Assembly (NCBI RefSeq): GCF_003013715.1
Contig: NC_072813.1
Coordinates: forward strand, 248,001 to 312,000
Reading direction: 5' to 3'
DNA from: Candidozyma auris
Lineage: Eukaryota; Ascomycota; Pichiomycetes; Serinales; Metschnikowiaceae
DNA length: 64,000 nucleotides
A program made the position numbers and the translations under genes. Positions 8,428-17,517 of this stretch are shown piece after piece (the first letter of the stretch is position 1; every line of letters starts with the position of its first letter). The notes under the pieces were generated by a model. The model was not told the DNA's origin. It did no database searches and was given only the letters and a program-made list of their open reading frames with translations.

Positions 8428-10098
8428 ATGGTGCTCGAGACTTACCTATATGACTTACTAGCCGTGTCCCCTTCAGCTTCCGGGGACGAGATCGGCAGAG
8501 CATACAAAAAGGTGGCTCTCAAGTACCATCCGGATAAAACCAATCACGATCCAGAGCTCACAGAAAAGTTCAAGGAGGCTACACGAGCATATGAGATTCT
8601 AAGAGAACCACACACAAGAAGCGTTTACGACGCATACGGCGTTGATGGGCTCGACGGCACCGCTGCTTCGAAGCAAGAACGCCAGAGACAGCAACAGCAG
8701 CAGCAAAGACAGAGCCAACGCAGAGGAGGGGGCTTTGGTCGGTTTCCATTCCAACAGGACTTGTTTGCGCAAATGTTTGATGACATGAACTCGGTATTCT
8801 CGAGCTCGCCATTTGATGACCATTTTGGTTTCTTCGGATCCTCTCCAATGACCGGTGCTGCTGGCAGCATGGGCATGAACTTCAATATGAACATGAACGC
8901 AGGCGGCAAACGTGTGGTGCAGCCTGCGCCCGCAGCGCCAACCAGAGTTCAGCAGGGTGCTGATATCGAGCACACATTCAAAGTGACTTTATCAGATATG
9001 TATTTCGGCAGGTTGGCCAAATTCCAGCTTCCTAGACGTGCTAAGTGCGCCAAGTGCGACGGTTCCGGAAGCTTGAACCCGAAAGTTTGCCGGCAGTGCA
9101 AAGGATCGGGCCGAGTCATGGTTACCATCACCAATAGAATGTCGCACATTCAAGAAGTTAGCGCTTGCCAGACATGTAGAGGCACAGGCACGTTTAGTGC
9201 TCCAAATGAAAGGTGCCGTGAATGTGATGGCGGCTACGTGATGGAGAGAAAGATCCTCAATGTGCAGATATTGCCTGGTCTGAAGAGCGGAGATAAATGT
9301 ATCATTCAAGGCATGGCGGATGAAGGCAAAAACATGATTCCTGGCGATGTGATAATCCACCTTCAAGAAGTGCCACATCCCTCTCTCGTGAGACGTAACA
9401 ACGACCTATATTTGGAGCAGGACATCGACCTCAGGACTGCCATGATTGGTGGTTATGTTGTTGTGCATGATTTCATCAATCCAGGTGAGGATCTCAAGAT
9501 CTATGTGAATGTTCATGGTAACGATGCCATCAATGATTCTATCAATTCTGAGATCAAGCACGGAGAAATTGTCGGTTCCATCAATCCGAACAGCCCAAAA
9601 ATCGTCAAGGGAATGGGTATGCCCATTAATCACAATATCAAAAATGGAAGGTATTTTCAGAGCGACGATTTAGACGGTGACGCTTCTCATTTGAAGCGTG
9701 GAGATTTATTTATTAAGTTCAATGTTCAGATCCCTTCACTAGACCAGTTTTCTAGTATTCAAGACATTGCTACACTCTCGAAAGTTTTGCCTGGAAAAGC
9801 AGACGATCAGCCAGACAAACCCTTTGCACATGAACAACATCTCTCAAACATACCGGGAGACCAACCAAATGGGGTTTTTAAACCCGACGAATACGATTAC
9901 GATCAGATTGAGGTCGATAGCCAAGATCTGAAGGAGGAAGAACAAGACGATCTCTTCTATTTGGGGAAATGGTCTAAAGAGGCACAAAACTGCAAGAAGA
10001 AGCGCCGATTTAACGAGCAGCATCAGCAGCAGCAGGAGCAGCCTTTCAGTAAGCCAGGGAGATCATATGATGCGGGAAACCCCGAAGTCCGCTGCTAA
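8428..10098 (+). CDS. APJ1: Apj1-type class A Hsp40 co-chaperone
   Basis: A 556-residue DnaJ protein. The J domain spans residues 3-72 with HPD in KYHPDKTN. A Gln-rich and then Gly/Phe/Met-rich linker follows. A four-repeat zinc region (CAKCDGSG, CRQCKGSG, CQTCRGTG, CRECDGG) lies near 207-275, then the substrate-binding C-terminal domains and a polar Q-rich tail. There is no signal peptide and no CaaX box, which disfavours Scj1 and Ydj1. The short QPFSKPGRSYD-type end and overall length resemble yeast Apj1, a cytosolic/nuclear Hsp70 partner linked to SUMO and aggregate turnover. Xdj1 is the alternative. Codon 285 is CTG where Apj1 has Ser. Confidence 0.75.
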   Translation: MVLETYLYDLLAVSPSASGDEIGRAYKKVALKYHPDKTNHDPELTEKFKEATRAYEILREPHTRSVYDAYGVDGLDGTAASKQERQRQQQQQQRQSQRRGGGFGRFPFQQDLFAQMFDDMNSVFSSSPFDDHFGFFGSSPMTGAAGSMGMNFNMNMNAGGKRVVQPAPAAPTRVQQGADIEHTFKVTLSDMYFGRLAKFQLPRRAKCAKCDGSGSLNPKVCRQCKGSGRVMVTITNRMSHIQEVSACQTCRGTGTFSAPNERCRECDGGYVMERKILNVQILPGLKSGDKCIIQGMADEGKNMIPGDVIIHLQEVPHPSLVRRNNDLYLEQDIDLRTAMIGGYVVVHDFINPGEDLKIYVNVHGNDAINDSINSEIKHGEIVGSINPNSPKIVKGMGMPINHNIKNGRYFQSDDLDGDASHLKRGDLFIKFNVQIPSLDQFSSIQDIATLSKVLPGKADDQPDKPFAHEQHLSNIPGDQPNGVFKPDEYDYDQIEVDSQDLKEEEQDDLFYLGKWSKEAQNCKKKRRFNEQHQQQQEQPFSKPGRSYDAGNPEVRC

Positions 10099-10325
10099 AT
10101 CTTTCCCGCTTGAAACATCACTGCATCAGTCGCTATGACTACTTCATTGACATCTCGTGTACATTAGATTTATTTTTTTAGGTTAAACTTATTGGGTATC
10201 TTGACAAATATAGCGTCTTTGTAGTAACCAATGTAGGAGTAGGCTACTGCATAATTGCATGTCGCTACTCACACCGATCCATAGATCTCACCCCGATAAG
10301 ACTCAGCAAAAGTTTCCCTGAACCA

Positions 10326-13130
10326 ATGGCAGAAGGACGTGTATTGGAGCCCTCGATAATCAAGGATCTTTCCAATCACATCTACGAAAGACGGAAGGCC
10401 ACTGCTTTTCAAATCGAAGGGTTCACCAAACAAGCCTTGGCCAGAAATGACTCGCCCACAATCTCCAAGATAATCGCCGAATTGACCGAGCTTCTAGATG
10501 GTGTTTCGGCTTCAGCAACAATGGGTGCCATTACAGCTTTAGGAAGTGTCTCTGTGGCGTTGGGCTCATTTGCAATTGCGTATTTTTTGGATGATATAGT
10601 GAGACCTATTTTCCGTACCTTTAGAGACACCGACGCTAGAGTGCGGTATTACGCGTGTGAATCCTTATACAATATTTCCAAGATTGCTAGGGGTGAGATC
10701 TTGCTATACTTCAATGAGATTTTTGATATTTTGTGTATTTTGGTCACCGATACAGAATCCTCGGTGAAGAACGCTGCTGATATCTTGGACAGATTGATCA
10801 AGGACATTGTCACCGCCAAGTCAACAAATTACGTCTCTATTTTGCATCAGAAGCCAGAGGAGACAGACATTGTATCGAATCGAGTTGGACCTGATGGCAA
10901 GGCAATTCAAGTGAATAATCCTCAGGATACACTGAAGGCATTCTCATTGCCCAAATTCATTCCAACATTGTTAGAGAGAATGTACACCATTGATCCATTT
11001 GCCAAAAAATTTTTGCTCAGTTGGTTAGAGCTATTCGACGATATTCCATCCTTAGAGCTTCTCACTTTCTTACCAAATTTCCTTGAACCTCTTCTCAGGT
11101 TCTTGATGCACAATTGTCCATCTGATGTTCGTGTTGAGACTCACAATCTCCTCAATACATTTTTAAAGGAGATTCGTGCAATCTACAAAGTTAAGTATGA
11201 GTTGAAGAAGAAGCATATGTTGGCAGAAAGACAAAAGAAATCATCAGATTCAAAGGAGCAAGCCCTCGACGACAGCATGAACGATCTTTCCATACAAAAT
11301 TCGGCCAATGACACTGCTTCTATAAAATCTAGTTCAACTACCGTGATCAGACGACCCGCAACCCAAAATGGCGATCAAGAGCTCCAGAATGAAACATCCG
11401 ATGATATTACAGATCAACATGACGACTCTCTCTTTGTGGACGGTCAGGATATCTTCATCGATTGTCCACGTATCATCGATATTTTACTTTCGTTCCTCAG
11501 GAACCCTTCAAACACTCCTAATGATGTTAAGTTCAATAGCCTTTCTGGCGAACCTCATGAAATATCCTTAGAAATTCAGTCCACAGTTCTCAAGTGGCTT
11601 CAAGAGCTCGTTTCCATCACACCCACTAGCTTCTCCAAGTTTCTTCCGGATTGTATTTCGATCAATATGCATAACGTTGCTTTGACAGATGATCATAAGG
11701 ATTTCGAACTCAGATCTCAATTCTTAGCTTTTAATCAGTCATTGCAATCATATCTAGTGAGACTCAACAAAAGTGCTCACGGCGATGACGGTAAAACATC
11801 CACAGAGACGAACTCAGAGGCGCCCTATATCAGTGACGATGCAATCGAAGGTCTTGACAAGGACATACTAGACGAATTCACAGAGTTGTATCTCAACAAA
11901 TCCTTGAGAGTGGTAATGAGCGAGTGTCTACACAACGCGAATGAACTCGCTCGTTTAACTCTGTTGGATTGGCTCATGTTTCTCTACTCGAGCTACCCCG
12001 AAAGTTTCTTTGGTCTTGACGAGAGTAACGACGGACAAGACGCAGGAGACAGGTACCTCTTTGACTTGACAGCTCTCTTGAGGTCCTCAGCAGATGCGAG
12101 CAATGAAGTAATCTCCAAAGTTCTTCAGTTGGCTTCCAAGATTTCTGAAGATAATCAGGAATTTTTTAAAGAATTCATGGTGAAGTTGATATCACTATTT
12201 GAAACTGATGGTGTGGAGCGCAATGGACAATTGAGACATGCTGATGAGGCACTAGGACAAAATACAATCTCCAAGAGTAAGGTTGAATTTATGATAAGAA
12301 GACTTTGCGTCTCTATAAGCGCCGAAAAGATCTTCCAGACCTTGTCAGAAGTATTAGTATCCTTCGAGAGTCAAAACATAGAGTTTGTCGGTAACATTGT
12401 TGTTACCTTGAACAACATTTTGTTGACCGCACATGAGCTCCTGGGACTTCGCCGGAAACTCAAGAACCTTGACTTTCAGCGAAATGAAGATTGGGTGTTC
12501 TTCTCAACCCTATTTCAAAGTTGGTGCCATAGCCCGGCAAGTGCGTTGTCTATCTGTCTACTAACGACAAATTATGAACTCGCATTCCTAATAATAAAAT
12601 GCCTTGGAGAACTGGAAGTAACACTTCAACTTCTCATGCAGCTCGATATTCTTATTCAGCTACTCGAAACACCCATTTTCCTCAAATTGAGGTTGCAATT
12701 ATTGGAGCCGGAGAAGCATCCGCATCTCTACAAAACGCTTTATGGTATACTTATGATAATGCCACAATCCTCGACTTACACAACCTTGAAAAATCGTCTT
12801 TCAACATTGGCACCTTTCCATGGTCAAAGCAACAATTCTGGCTTCTCATTAACTACCCCGGTCTCCACCCCCGGCACTGTACCTACATCAACCAGTTCAC
12901 AGTTGTCAGCCAGAAGAAAAAAAATTCATGAGTTGGCTGACAAATTCAATAAGGTAAACGAGATGCATGAGGCCTACCGAGCAAGAAATCGGTTACCAGA
13001 CTGGGTAGTCGTGGAAGACTCTCCGAAGGATACAGTCAAACAGCCAGAGCCTTCAATTGCGAGCACAGACCAAAAAGGCATGAGCAGTTTTCCACCTAAG
13101 GACAGGAAGCTGAAACTATACAGAAGATGA
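10326..13130 (+). CDS. VAC14: Vac14, scaffold of the Fab1 lipid-kinase complex
   Basis: A 934-residue HEAT-repeat protein (yeast 880). The N-terminus (ATAFQIEGFTKQAL ... MGAITALGSVSVALG ... DDIVRPIFRTFRDTDARVRYYACESLYNISK) is the conserved Vac14 region. A polar insert near residues 300-370 separates it from the conserved C-terminal half (SEFVMIRRLC-type helices and YKTLYGILMIMPQSSTYTTLKNRL). Vac14 holds Fab1 and Fig4 together on the vacuole membrane to control PI(3,5)P2. The start follows a 227 bp promoter. It is convergent with the next gene, 113 bp away. Confidence 0.95.
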   Translation: MAEGRVLEPSIIKDLSNHIYERRKATAFQIEGFTKQALARNDSPTISKIIAELTELLDGVSASATMGAITALGSVSVALGSFAIAYFLDDIVRPIFRTFRDTDARVRYYACESLYNISKIARGEILLYFNEIFDILCILVTDTESSVKNAADILDRLIKDIVTAKSTNYVSILHQKPEETDIVSNRVGPDGKAIQVNNPQDTLKAFSLPKFIPTLLERMYTIDPFAKKFLLSWLELFDDIPSLELLTFLPNFLEPLLRFLMHNCPSDVRVETHNLLNTFLKEIRAIYKVKYELKKKHMLAERQKKSSDSKEQALDDSMNDLSIQNSANDTASIKSSSTTVIRRPATQNGDQELQNETSDDITDQHDDSLFVDGQDIFIDCPRIIDILLSFLRNPSNTPNDVKFNSLSGEPHEISLEIQSTVLKWLQELVSITPTSFSKFLPDCISINMHNVALTDDHKDFELRSQFLAFNQSLQSYLVRLNKSAHGDDGKTSTETNSEAPYISDDAIEGLDKDILDEFTELYLNKSLRVVMSECLHNANELARLTLLDWLMFLYSSYPESFFGLDESNDGQDAGDRYLFDLTALLRSSADASNEVISKVLQLASKISEDNQEFFKEFMVKLISLFETDGVERNGQLRHADEALGQNTISKSKVEFMIRRLCVSISAEKIFQTLSEVLVSFESQNIEFVGNIVVTLNNILLTAHELLGLRRKLKNLDFQRNEDWVFFSTLFQSWCHSPASALSICLLTTNYELAFLIIKCLGELEVTLQLLMQLDILIQLLETPIFLKLRLQLLEPEKHPHLYKTLYGILMIMPQSSTYTTLKNRLSTLAPFHGQSNNSGFSLTTPVSTPGTVPTSTSSQLSARRKKIHELADKFNKVNEMHEAYRARNRLPDWVVVEDSPKDTVKQPEPSIASTDQKGMSSFPPKDRKLKLYRR

Positions 13131-13243
13131 TTCTAATGCTACGATAACTGTAGTATGCAAATTATCGAAATGGGTTGTATGTGCTGTAGGATGCTAAATG
13201 CTATGACCAATTATTGAAGTATTACGTGTAACTATGACTCAAT

Positions 13244-15223
13244 TCAGCCAAATTCAGGCGGCGGTTGTCTTAATATCCGACTAGATTGCTCCGATGGGCA
13301 AGGTTCAAAGCATTTGGAATTGAACGTCTCCGCGAGTTTGCCAGGATCTTCAAGAGAGTATCTGTGATAAACCATGGCACCTTCTGACCGCAAATAATCG
13401 AAAACAGATTCAGAGAGATCTTCCAAGCTTTGTAGGACAGACGTGTTTGTTGTAGATTCTGAATCACGAGTCCTCTTTCCGTTTCCTGGATTGGTGGATG
13501 CAGATCCACGAGAATGTCCCTTAGATTCCGTAGTCGAGTCTGACACTCTATGAAAGTTTTGGCCTACCTGAAACTTTTCTGCAGAAGATTCTGAAGAACT
13601 CAATGTCGCCTCAGATCGGTTTACAGGCTGCATGGAATAAAGTGCAACGTTGGACAAGTTTGGTGTTGACCTCTCCCTCTTGGAAACTAAGTCAACTTTG
13701 TCAAAATTGTACACAAACCTTTGTGAAGGTGAAGCCTGTTCGCCAAGATTTTGGAATGCTTGCTGGTTTTGTCTCTTTGGTGAAAGTCTTTCTAAGTGTG
13801 AGAATTTCCGTTCCCAATTAATCATGCTCGAAGGTGAATCCTCATACATTGGCTCAAACATATTAGCATTGAAACTAATTTGAGGCGAAGGAAGTGGATC
13901 TGAGAGTAACGATGTATTATCTTGACGAGAATTACTTGGCTTTGTACCCCTGGGAGTTTTCGGCCCTCTTCCATGGTGAGAGTGATCCCTAACGTGTTTG
14001 TCCGGTCGATCTGATGGTGCCGAGGAAGAAGATGTGTTCAACGAGTTATCGCTTGCTTTTTCTTTTGGCCTCTTCTTTCTCTGCTGATAACCTTGCTGCT
14101 TGAGTCTAAAGTCAATTTTAGCTGCTATAGTTCTTCTTAAGAGTATCTCAAAAAGAAGCCGAGTTTCGAGTTGCTCCTTCTCGTTATTTGTGACATACAT
14201 AGCCTCTCTTGGATGTGTTTGCTGGAGCTGTGGAGGTCGGGAGTATTTGCCTGCAAATATTGCCTCCTTATAGCTTTTGTATATTTTGTTTTTAAAGTTG
14301 AGGTTTTCATTGAAGGTGAGCTGTTCTGGCCTCTGTAGACGTGGTGGGGCCAATGACTTCCTCTGTGGTGAGTGCTGGCGAGCTTCATGAGGAGATGCTT
14401 CAACAGAGAGATCTGGTTTGTTTCCTCGGTTACTAGCTCGAGGAATAGTAAGTGGTAAGCGCATGGAATCGGGGTAGACGTTGATGATCGGGACGAGACT
14501 AATGAGGTTGGTGAACTCATACGCAGCCATAGATTGAGGAAGCAATTCTCTGACGACATTTCTAGCGTTGTGTTTTTGATAGAACTCGTCGAGCTCGTTA
14601 GGTGATCTGAATTTCGGCTGCGATCTGATGGGGTAGTAATTGAAGGATCTCTTTCTTCGAACAGGAAACAAAAAATTGAGCCTGGATGACTGCGTCTTTT
14701 TCAGACTCTTGCGAGCTTTGTACCCTGCTTCAGATGAGCTCGCCAGTTCATCTACTATTAGCCCTGCTGGTAAGTCTTCCTTCCTGACCATTTTGTTCCG
14801 TTTCTTAATTTTGTTCCTATTCCTTAGAGACGCCAGCGTCGACACAACTGAGTTTCCACGCCTTAGTTGAGAATCATCAATTACCGTGATTGTAGGATGC
14901 CCGTTCGAGGCATGGTAGCCTCTGTTTGGAGATTGACCATTGTGGATATCTTTCTCGATATCAAGGTATAGAGGACTCTTCGAACGAGTGACTGGTGGGT
15001 GGTTTTTTGCCGATTCCGGGTCGTATAGCACATCAAAAGGGTTACTTTGCTGACGAATATGAGAGGGTTCAGTGGGATGGTTTCGTAGTTTCGATCCACT
15101 ATGTATCGTGCTTATACGGGAAGCAGAACTGCCATAGGAGAATTGCCTGGACAACTCTGAGGCTCTGGAGCGTAGGGAGTTGACGGTTTCAGGGTCCGGC
15201 CACTGGGGTGATGAAAGGATCAT
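13244..15223 (-). CDS. Unrecognised disordered protein, 659 residues
   Basis: I do not recognise a family. The protein is rich in Ser, Asn, Pro, Arg and Lys. It has no signal peptide, transmembrane span or obvious fold for most of its length. Two parts look more ordered and may be conserved: residues 195-260 (RKRSFNYYPIRSQPKF then NELDEFYQKHNARNVVRELLP and a hydrophobic LISLVPIINVYP) and about 340-400 (KEQLETRLLFEILLRRTIAAKIDFRLKQQ), which is helical. Many SP/TP and RxxS sites suggest a phosphorylated cortical or signalling protein, but this is conjecture. The ATG is followed by an uninterrupted frame of normal codon usage, so the gene looks real. It is convergent with VAC14. Confidence 0.75.
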   Translation of the reverse strand: MILSSPQWPDPETVNSLRSRASELSRQFSYGSSASRISTIHSGSKLRNHPTEPSHIRQQSNPFDVLYDPESAKNHPPVTRSKSPLYLDIEKDIHNGQSPNRGYHASNGHPTITVIDDSQLRRGNSVVSTLASLRNRNKIKKRNKMVRKEDLPAGLIVDELASSSEAGYKARKSLKKTQSSRLNFLFPVRRKRSFNYYPIRSQPKFRSPNELDEFYQKHNARNVVRELLPQSMAAYEFTNLISLVPIINVYPDSMRLPLTIPRASNRGNKPDLSVEASPHEARQHSPQRKSLAPPRLQRPEQLTFNENLNFKNKIYKSYKEAIFAGKYSRPPQLQQTHPREAMYVTNNEKEQLETRLLFEILLRRTIAAKIDFRLKQQGYQQRKKRPKEKASDNSLNTSSSSAPSDRPDKHVRDHSHHGRGPKTPRGTKPSNSRQDNTSLLSDPLPSPQISFNANMFEPMYEDSPSSMINWERKFSHLERLSPKRQNQQAFQNLGEQASPSQRFVYNFDKVDLVSKRERSTPNLSNVALYSMQPVNRSEATLSSSESSAEKFQVGQNFHRVSDSTTESKGHSRGSASTNPGNGKRTRDSESTTNTSVLQSLEDLSESVFDYLRSEGAMVYHRYSLEDPGKLAETFNSKCFEPCPSEQSSRILRQPPPEFG

Positions 15224-15502
15224 CAGGGGCCAATGTTGGGGTAAAAAGGGTGAATTAGATTAAAAAGTGATTTTGAGACAGGGGCATCGATGAACGTCAA
15301 GGGTGCAGAAGTAGATCAGTATGGCTGGCTGCGAAATCCATTTTAGGAAGTGTGATTGTGTATACTGCAGGAAAACTTGACGATATCTCGAGCACCAGGT
15401 GTAAACTTTTAGTGCGCTCAATACACCAGCCCTCTATGCAGTGTTCAGGAAAGCAACACTTTGAGTGTTGATTGAAAAGGTCAAAGATTCAAAGAATTGG
15501 AT

Positions 15503-15508
15503 AAAAAA
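15503..15508 (-). terminator. RNA polymerase III terminator after tRNA-Gly
   Basis: A run of six T on the minus strand begins three bases after the tRNA-Gly 3' end. It is the first T-run of four or more downstream of either tRNA in the pair. Confidence 0.8.
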
Positions 15509-15510
15509 TA

Positions 15511-15581
15511 TGCGCAAGCCCGGAATCGAACCGGGGGCCCAACGATGGCAACGTTGGATTTTACCACTAAACCACTTGCGC
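15511..15581 (-). tRNA. tRNA-Gly (anticodon GCC)
   Basis: The 71-nt minus-strand cloverleaf begins GCGCAAGTGG and ends CTTGCGCA. The acceptor stem GCGCAAG/CTTGCGC is perfect. The anticodon stem CCAAC/GTTGG encloses a loop with GCC. The T arm carries GGTTCGATTCC, which also serves as the B box. There is no intron. It starts 11 nt after tRNA-Asp, with only TTT between them. Confidence 0.97.
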
Positions 15582-15592
15582 TGATGGAAATG

Positions 15593-15664
15593 CTCCGAGA
15601 CGGGGAATTGAACCCCGGTCTACCACGCGACAAGCGGTAATTCTAGCCACTAAACTATCTCGGA
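15593..15664 (-). tRNA. tRNA-Asp (anticodon GTC)
   Basis: The 72-nt minus-strand cloverleaf begins TCCGAGATAG and ends TCTCGGAG. The acceptor stem TCCGAGA/TCTCGGA is perfect, the anticodon loop is CTTGTCGC with GTC, and the T arm has GGTTCAATTCC. There is no intron. No terminator-length T-run separates it from tRNA-Gly, so the two may be transcribed together with tRNA-Asp first. Confidence 0.97.
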
Positions 15665-15993
15665 CAACTTGATGTTAAGCGCGCGGTCAGTATATAAGTC
15701 TTGTGTGGGCTTCCTAATACTGCATATACATGAAGTGCTTATATGCAGTGAAACGTTGGTTCAATGTTGGACAAGAAACACTTGGGGTTATTTTTACATG
15801 ATTTTCATCAAAAAAAAAAAGAAGAGAAATTAACACTAACACTAATTCTCTTAAATTGTGCTGATAAACTAACAAGGGAAGAGTTTATCCGTTTGTACCC
15901 TCATATCTGACAAACCTTCGTGGCCTCAAATGGGTGCAAAATGCGCGGTGGAGATCACTGACAAATAACTACAACTCTTCCTACTCCACATCC
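15665..15993. other. Intergenic: tRNA-Asp 5' flank and ARH1 promoter
   Basis: 329 bp shared by tRNA-Asp (minus) and ARH1 (plus). It contains an A-tract (15811-15820). The ARH1 frame stays open upstream to a stop at 15865 but holds no ATG before 15994. I see no other element. Confidence 0.4.
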
Positions 15994-17517
15994 ATGCTCT
16001 TGGCCTTCCCACGAAGGGTCTCATTTCTAAGACCACTAACTAGGTACCTTAGTGGATCTGGTCACAATCAGCGGTTCCGCGTAGCCATTGTGGGTACTGG
16101 TCCTGCCGGTTTCTACACGGCTCACCACTTGCTAAATAAATCAAATGGCCTTTCTATCAGCATTGATTTTTATGATAGACTTCCTGCTCCTCATGGACTA
16201 AGTCGATATGGTGTTGCTCCAGATCATCCAGAGGTTAAAAATTGTGAGGAATACATGGATAATCTCATGAGGGACCACAAGGATAATGTACGGTTCTTCG
16301 GTAACGTTAACGTCGGCCGTGATATCACTCTCAAGAACTTGCAAGATATTTACCACTCCATTGTGTTATCGTATGGATGCACAAGCTCAGATAACAGGCT
16401 CGATATCCCTGGAGCTAATTCGCCAGCGGTGATTCTGGCTCGTCAGTTTGTGAACTGGTACAATAGCCACCCTGATAGCGAGTATACGAAAGCATTGATC
16501 CCGCCACCGCTTGACAAGATCGAGAACGTCACGATAATAGGAAACGGCAATGTTGCAATTGATGTTGCTAGGGTGTTGCTTGCTGATCCTACGTCACATT
16601 GGGCTCCCACTGATATAAGCGTTGAAGCTGTGGAGTTGTTGAGAAAAAGCACAGTCAAGCGCGTAAACATTGTCGCAAGACGAGGTCTTTTGGAATCTGC
16701 GTTCACCAACAAAGAGATTAGAGAGTTGACCGATTTGTCGAAGAATCTGAACGTGAGATTCATCCCCATTGACTCGGAGATTATGAATCGTATTAAGCCT
16801 AACGAGAAGCAGTTGTCTAGAGTAGACAAGAGGAAGTTTTCAATACTTGAAAAAGCCAGCAAAGAAGCAATGAAGTTGGAGCAAGATCCTAATTGCAAGC
16901 AGTGGGCGTTAGAGTTTCAAAAGAGCCCCAAAGAGTTTGTAAAGGACCCAGAAGATCCTTCCTTGCTTAGGGAAACCGTATTCGAGATTAATGAATTGGT
17001 TCAAGACTCACTCACAAAGCGCGTCAGCGTCAAGGGTACTGGAGAGACGACCACCATCCCTAACGAATTGGTAATCTTGTCGATTGGCTACAAAGGATCT
17101 CCTCTAGAAGGTTTCGATGAGGTCGGTTTGGCCTTTGATATCAAAAAGAATTGCTTAGTTCATAAAGGGGGTCGACTCATGCTCAAGGATAAAGTAAGTG
17201 ATGACTTAGAGTACAATTACAGTTACGATAAAGGCTGGTATACATCCGGCTGGATCAAGAGTGGGCCTAGGGGAGTAATAGCCACTACGATGATGGAGTC
17301 ATTTGATACGGCAAACAATATATTGGAGGATCTTAACAACGGCATATTCAACAAGCCAAGCAAAGAGCATGGCGACATTGACCTTCCCGACCACGCAGTT
17401 ACTTGGGAAGGGTGGACCAAGTTGGATAGGTATGAGGTTGAGGAAGGTCAAAGGCTCCACAAAACAAGAGTGAAGGTTCCAACGGTGAGAGAAATGCTTA
17501 AAATCGCAGATGCCTAA
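15994..17517 (+). CDS. ARH1: Arh1, mitochondrial adrenodoxin/ferredoxin reductase
   Basis: 507 residues from the first ATG (yeast 493). The first 30 residues (MLLAFPRRVSFLRPLTRYLS) are basic and hydrophobic without acids, a typical matrix presequence. The FAD fold follows with GTGPAG at residues 34-39 and the family motif RYGVAPDHPEVKN. The NADPH-binding GNGNVAIDVAR lies near 190, and the C-terminal GWIKSGPRGVIATTM closes the FAD site. Arh1 passes electrons from NADPH to the ferredoxin Yah1 for iron-sulfur cluster, haem A and coenzyme Q synthesis. Its stop overlaps that of the convergent lipase by 4 bp. Confidence 0.95.
   Translation: MLLAFPRRVSFLRPLTRYLSGSGHNQRFRVAIVGTGPAGFYTAHHLLNKSNGLSISIDFYDRLPAPHGLSRYGVAPDHPEVKNCEEYMDNLMRDHKDNVRFFGNVNVGRDITLKNLQDIYHSIVLSYGCTSSDNRLDIPGANSPAVILARQFVNWYNSHPDSEYTKALIPPPLDKIENVTIIGNGNVAIDVARVLLADPTSHWAPTDISVEAVELLRKSTVKRVNIVARRGLLESAFTNKEIRELTDLSKNLNVRFIPIDSEIMNRIKPNEKQLSRVDKRKFSILEKASKEAMKLEQDPNCKQWALEFQKSPKEFVKDPEDPSLLRETVFEINELVQDSLTKRVSVKGTGETTTIPNELVILSIGYKGSPLEGFDEVGLAFDIKKNCLVHKGGRLMLKDKVSDDLEYNYSYDKGWYTSGWIKSGPRGVIATTMMESFDTANNILEDLNNGIFNKPSKEHGDIDLPDHAVTWEGWTKLDRYEVEEGQRLHKTRVKVPTVREMLKIADA

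Noticed and set aside
15934..15993. Longer ARH1 N-terminus starting at GTG
   Set aside because: No ATG exists between the upstream stop and 15994, and the 15994 start yields a normal presequence.
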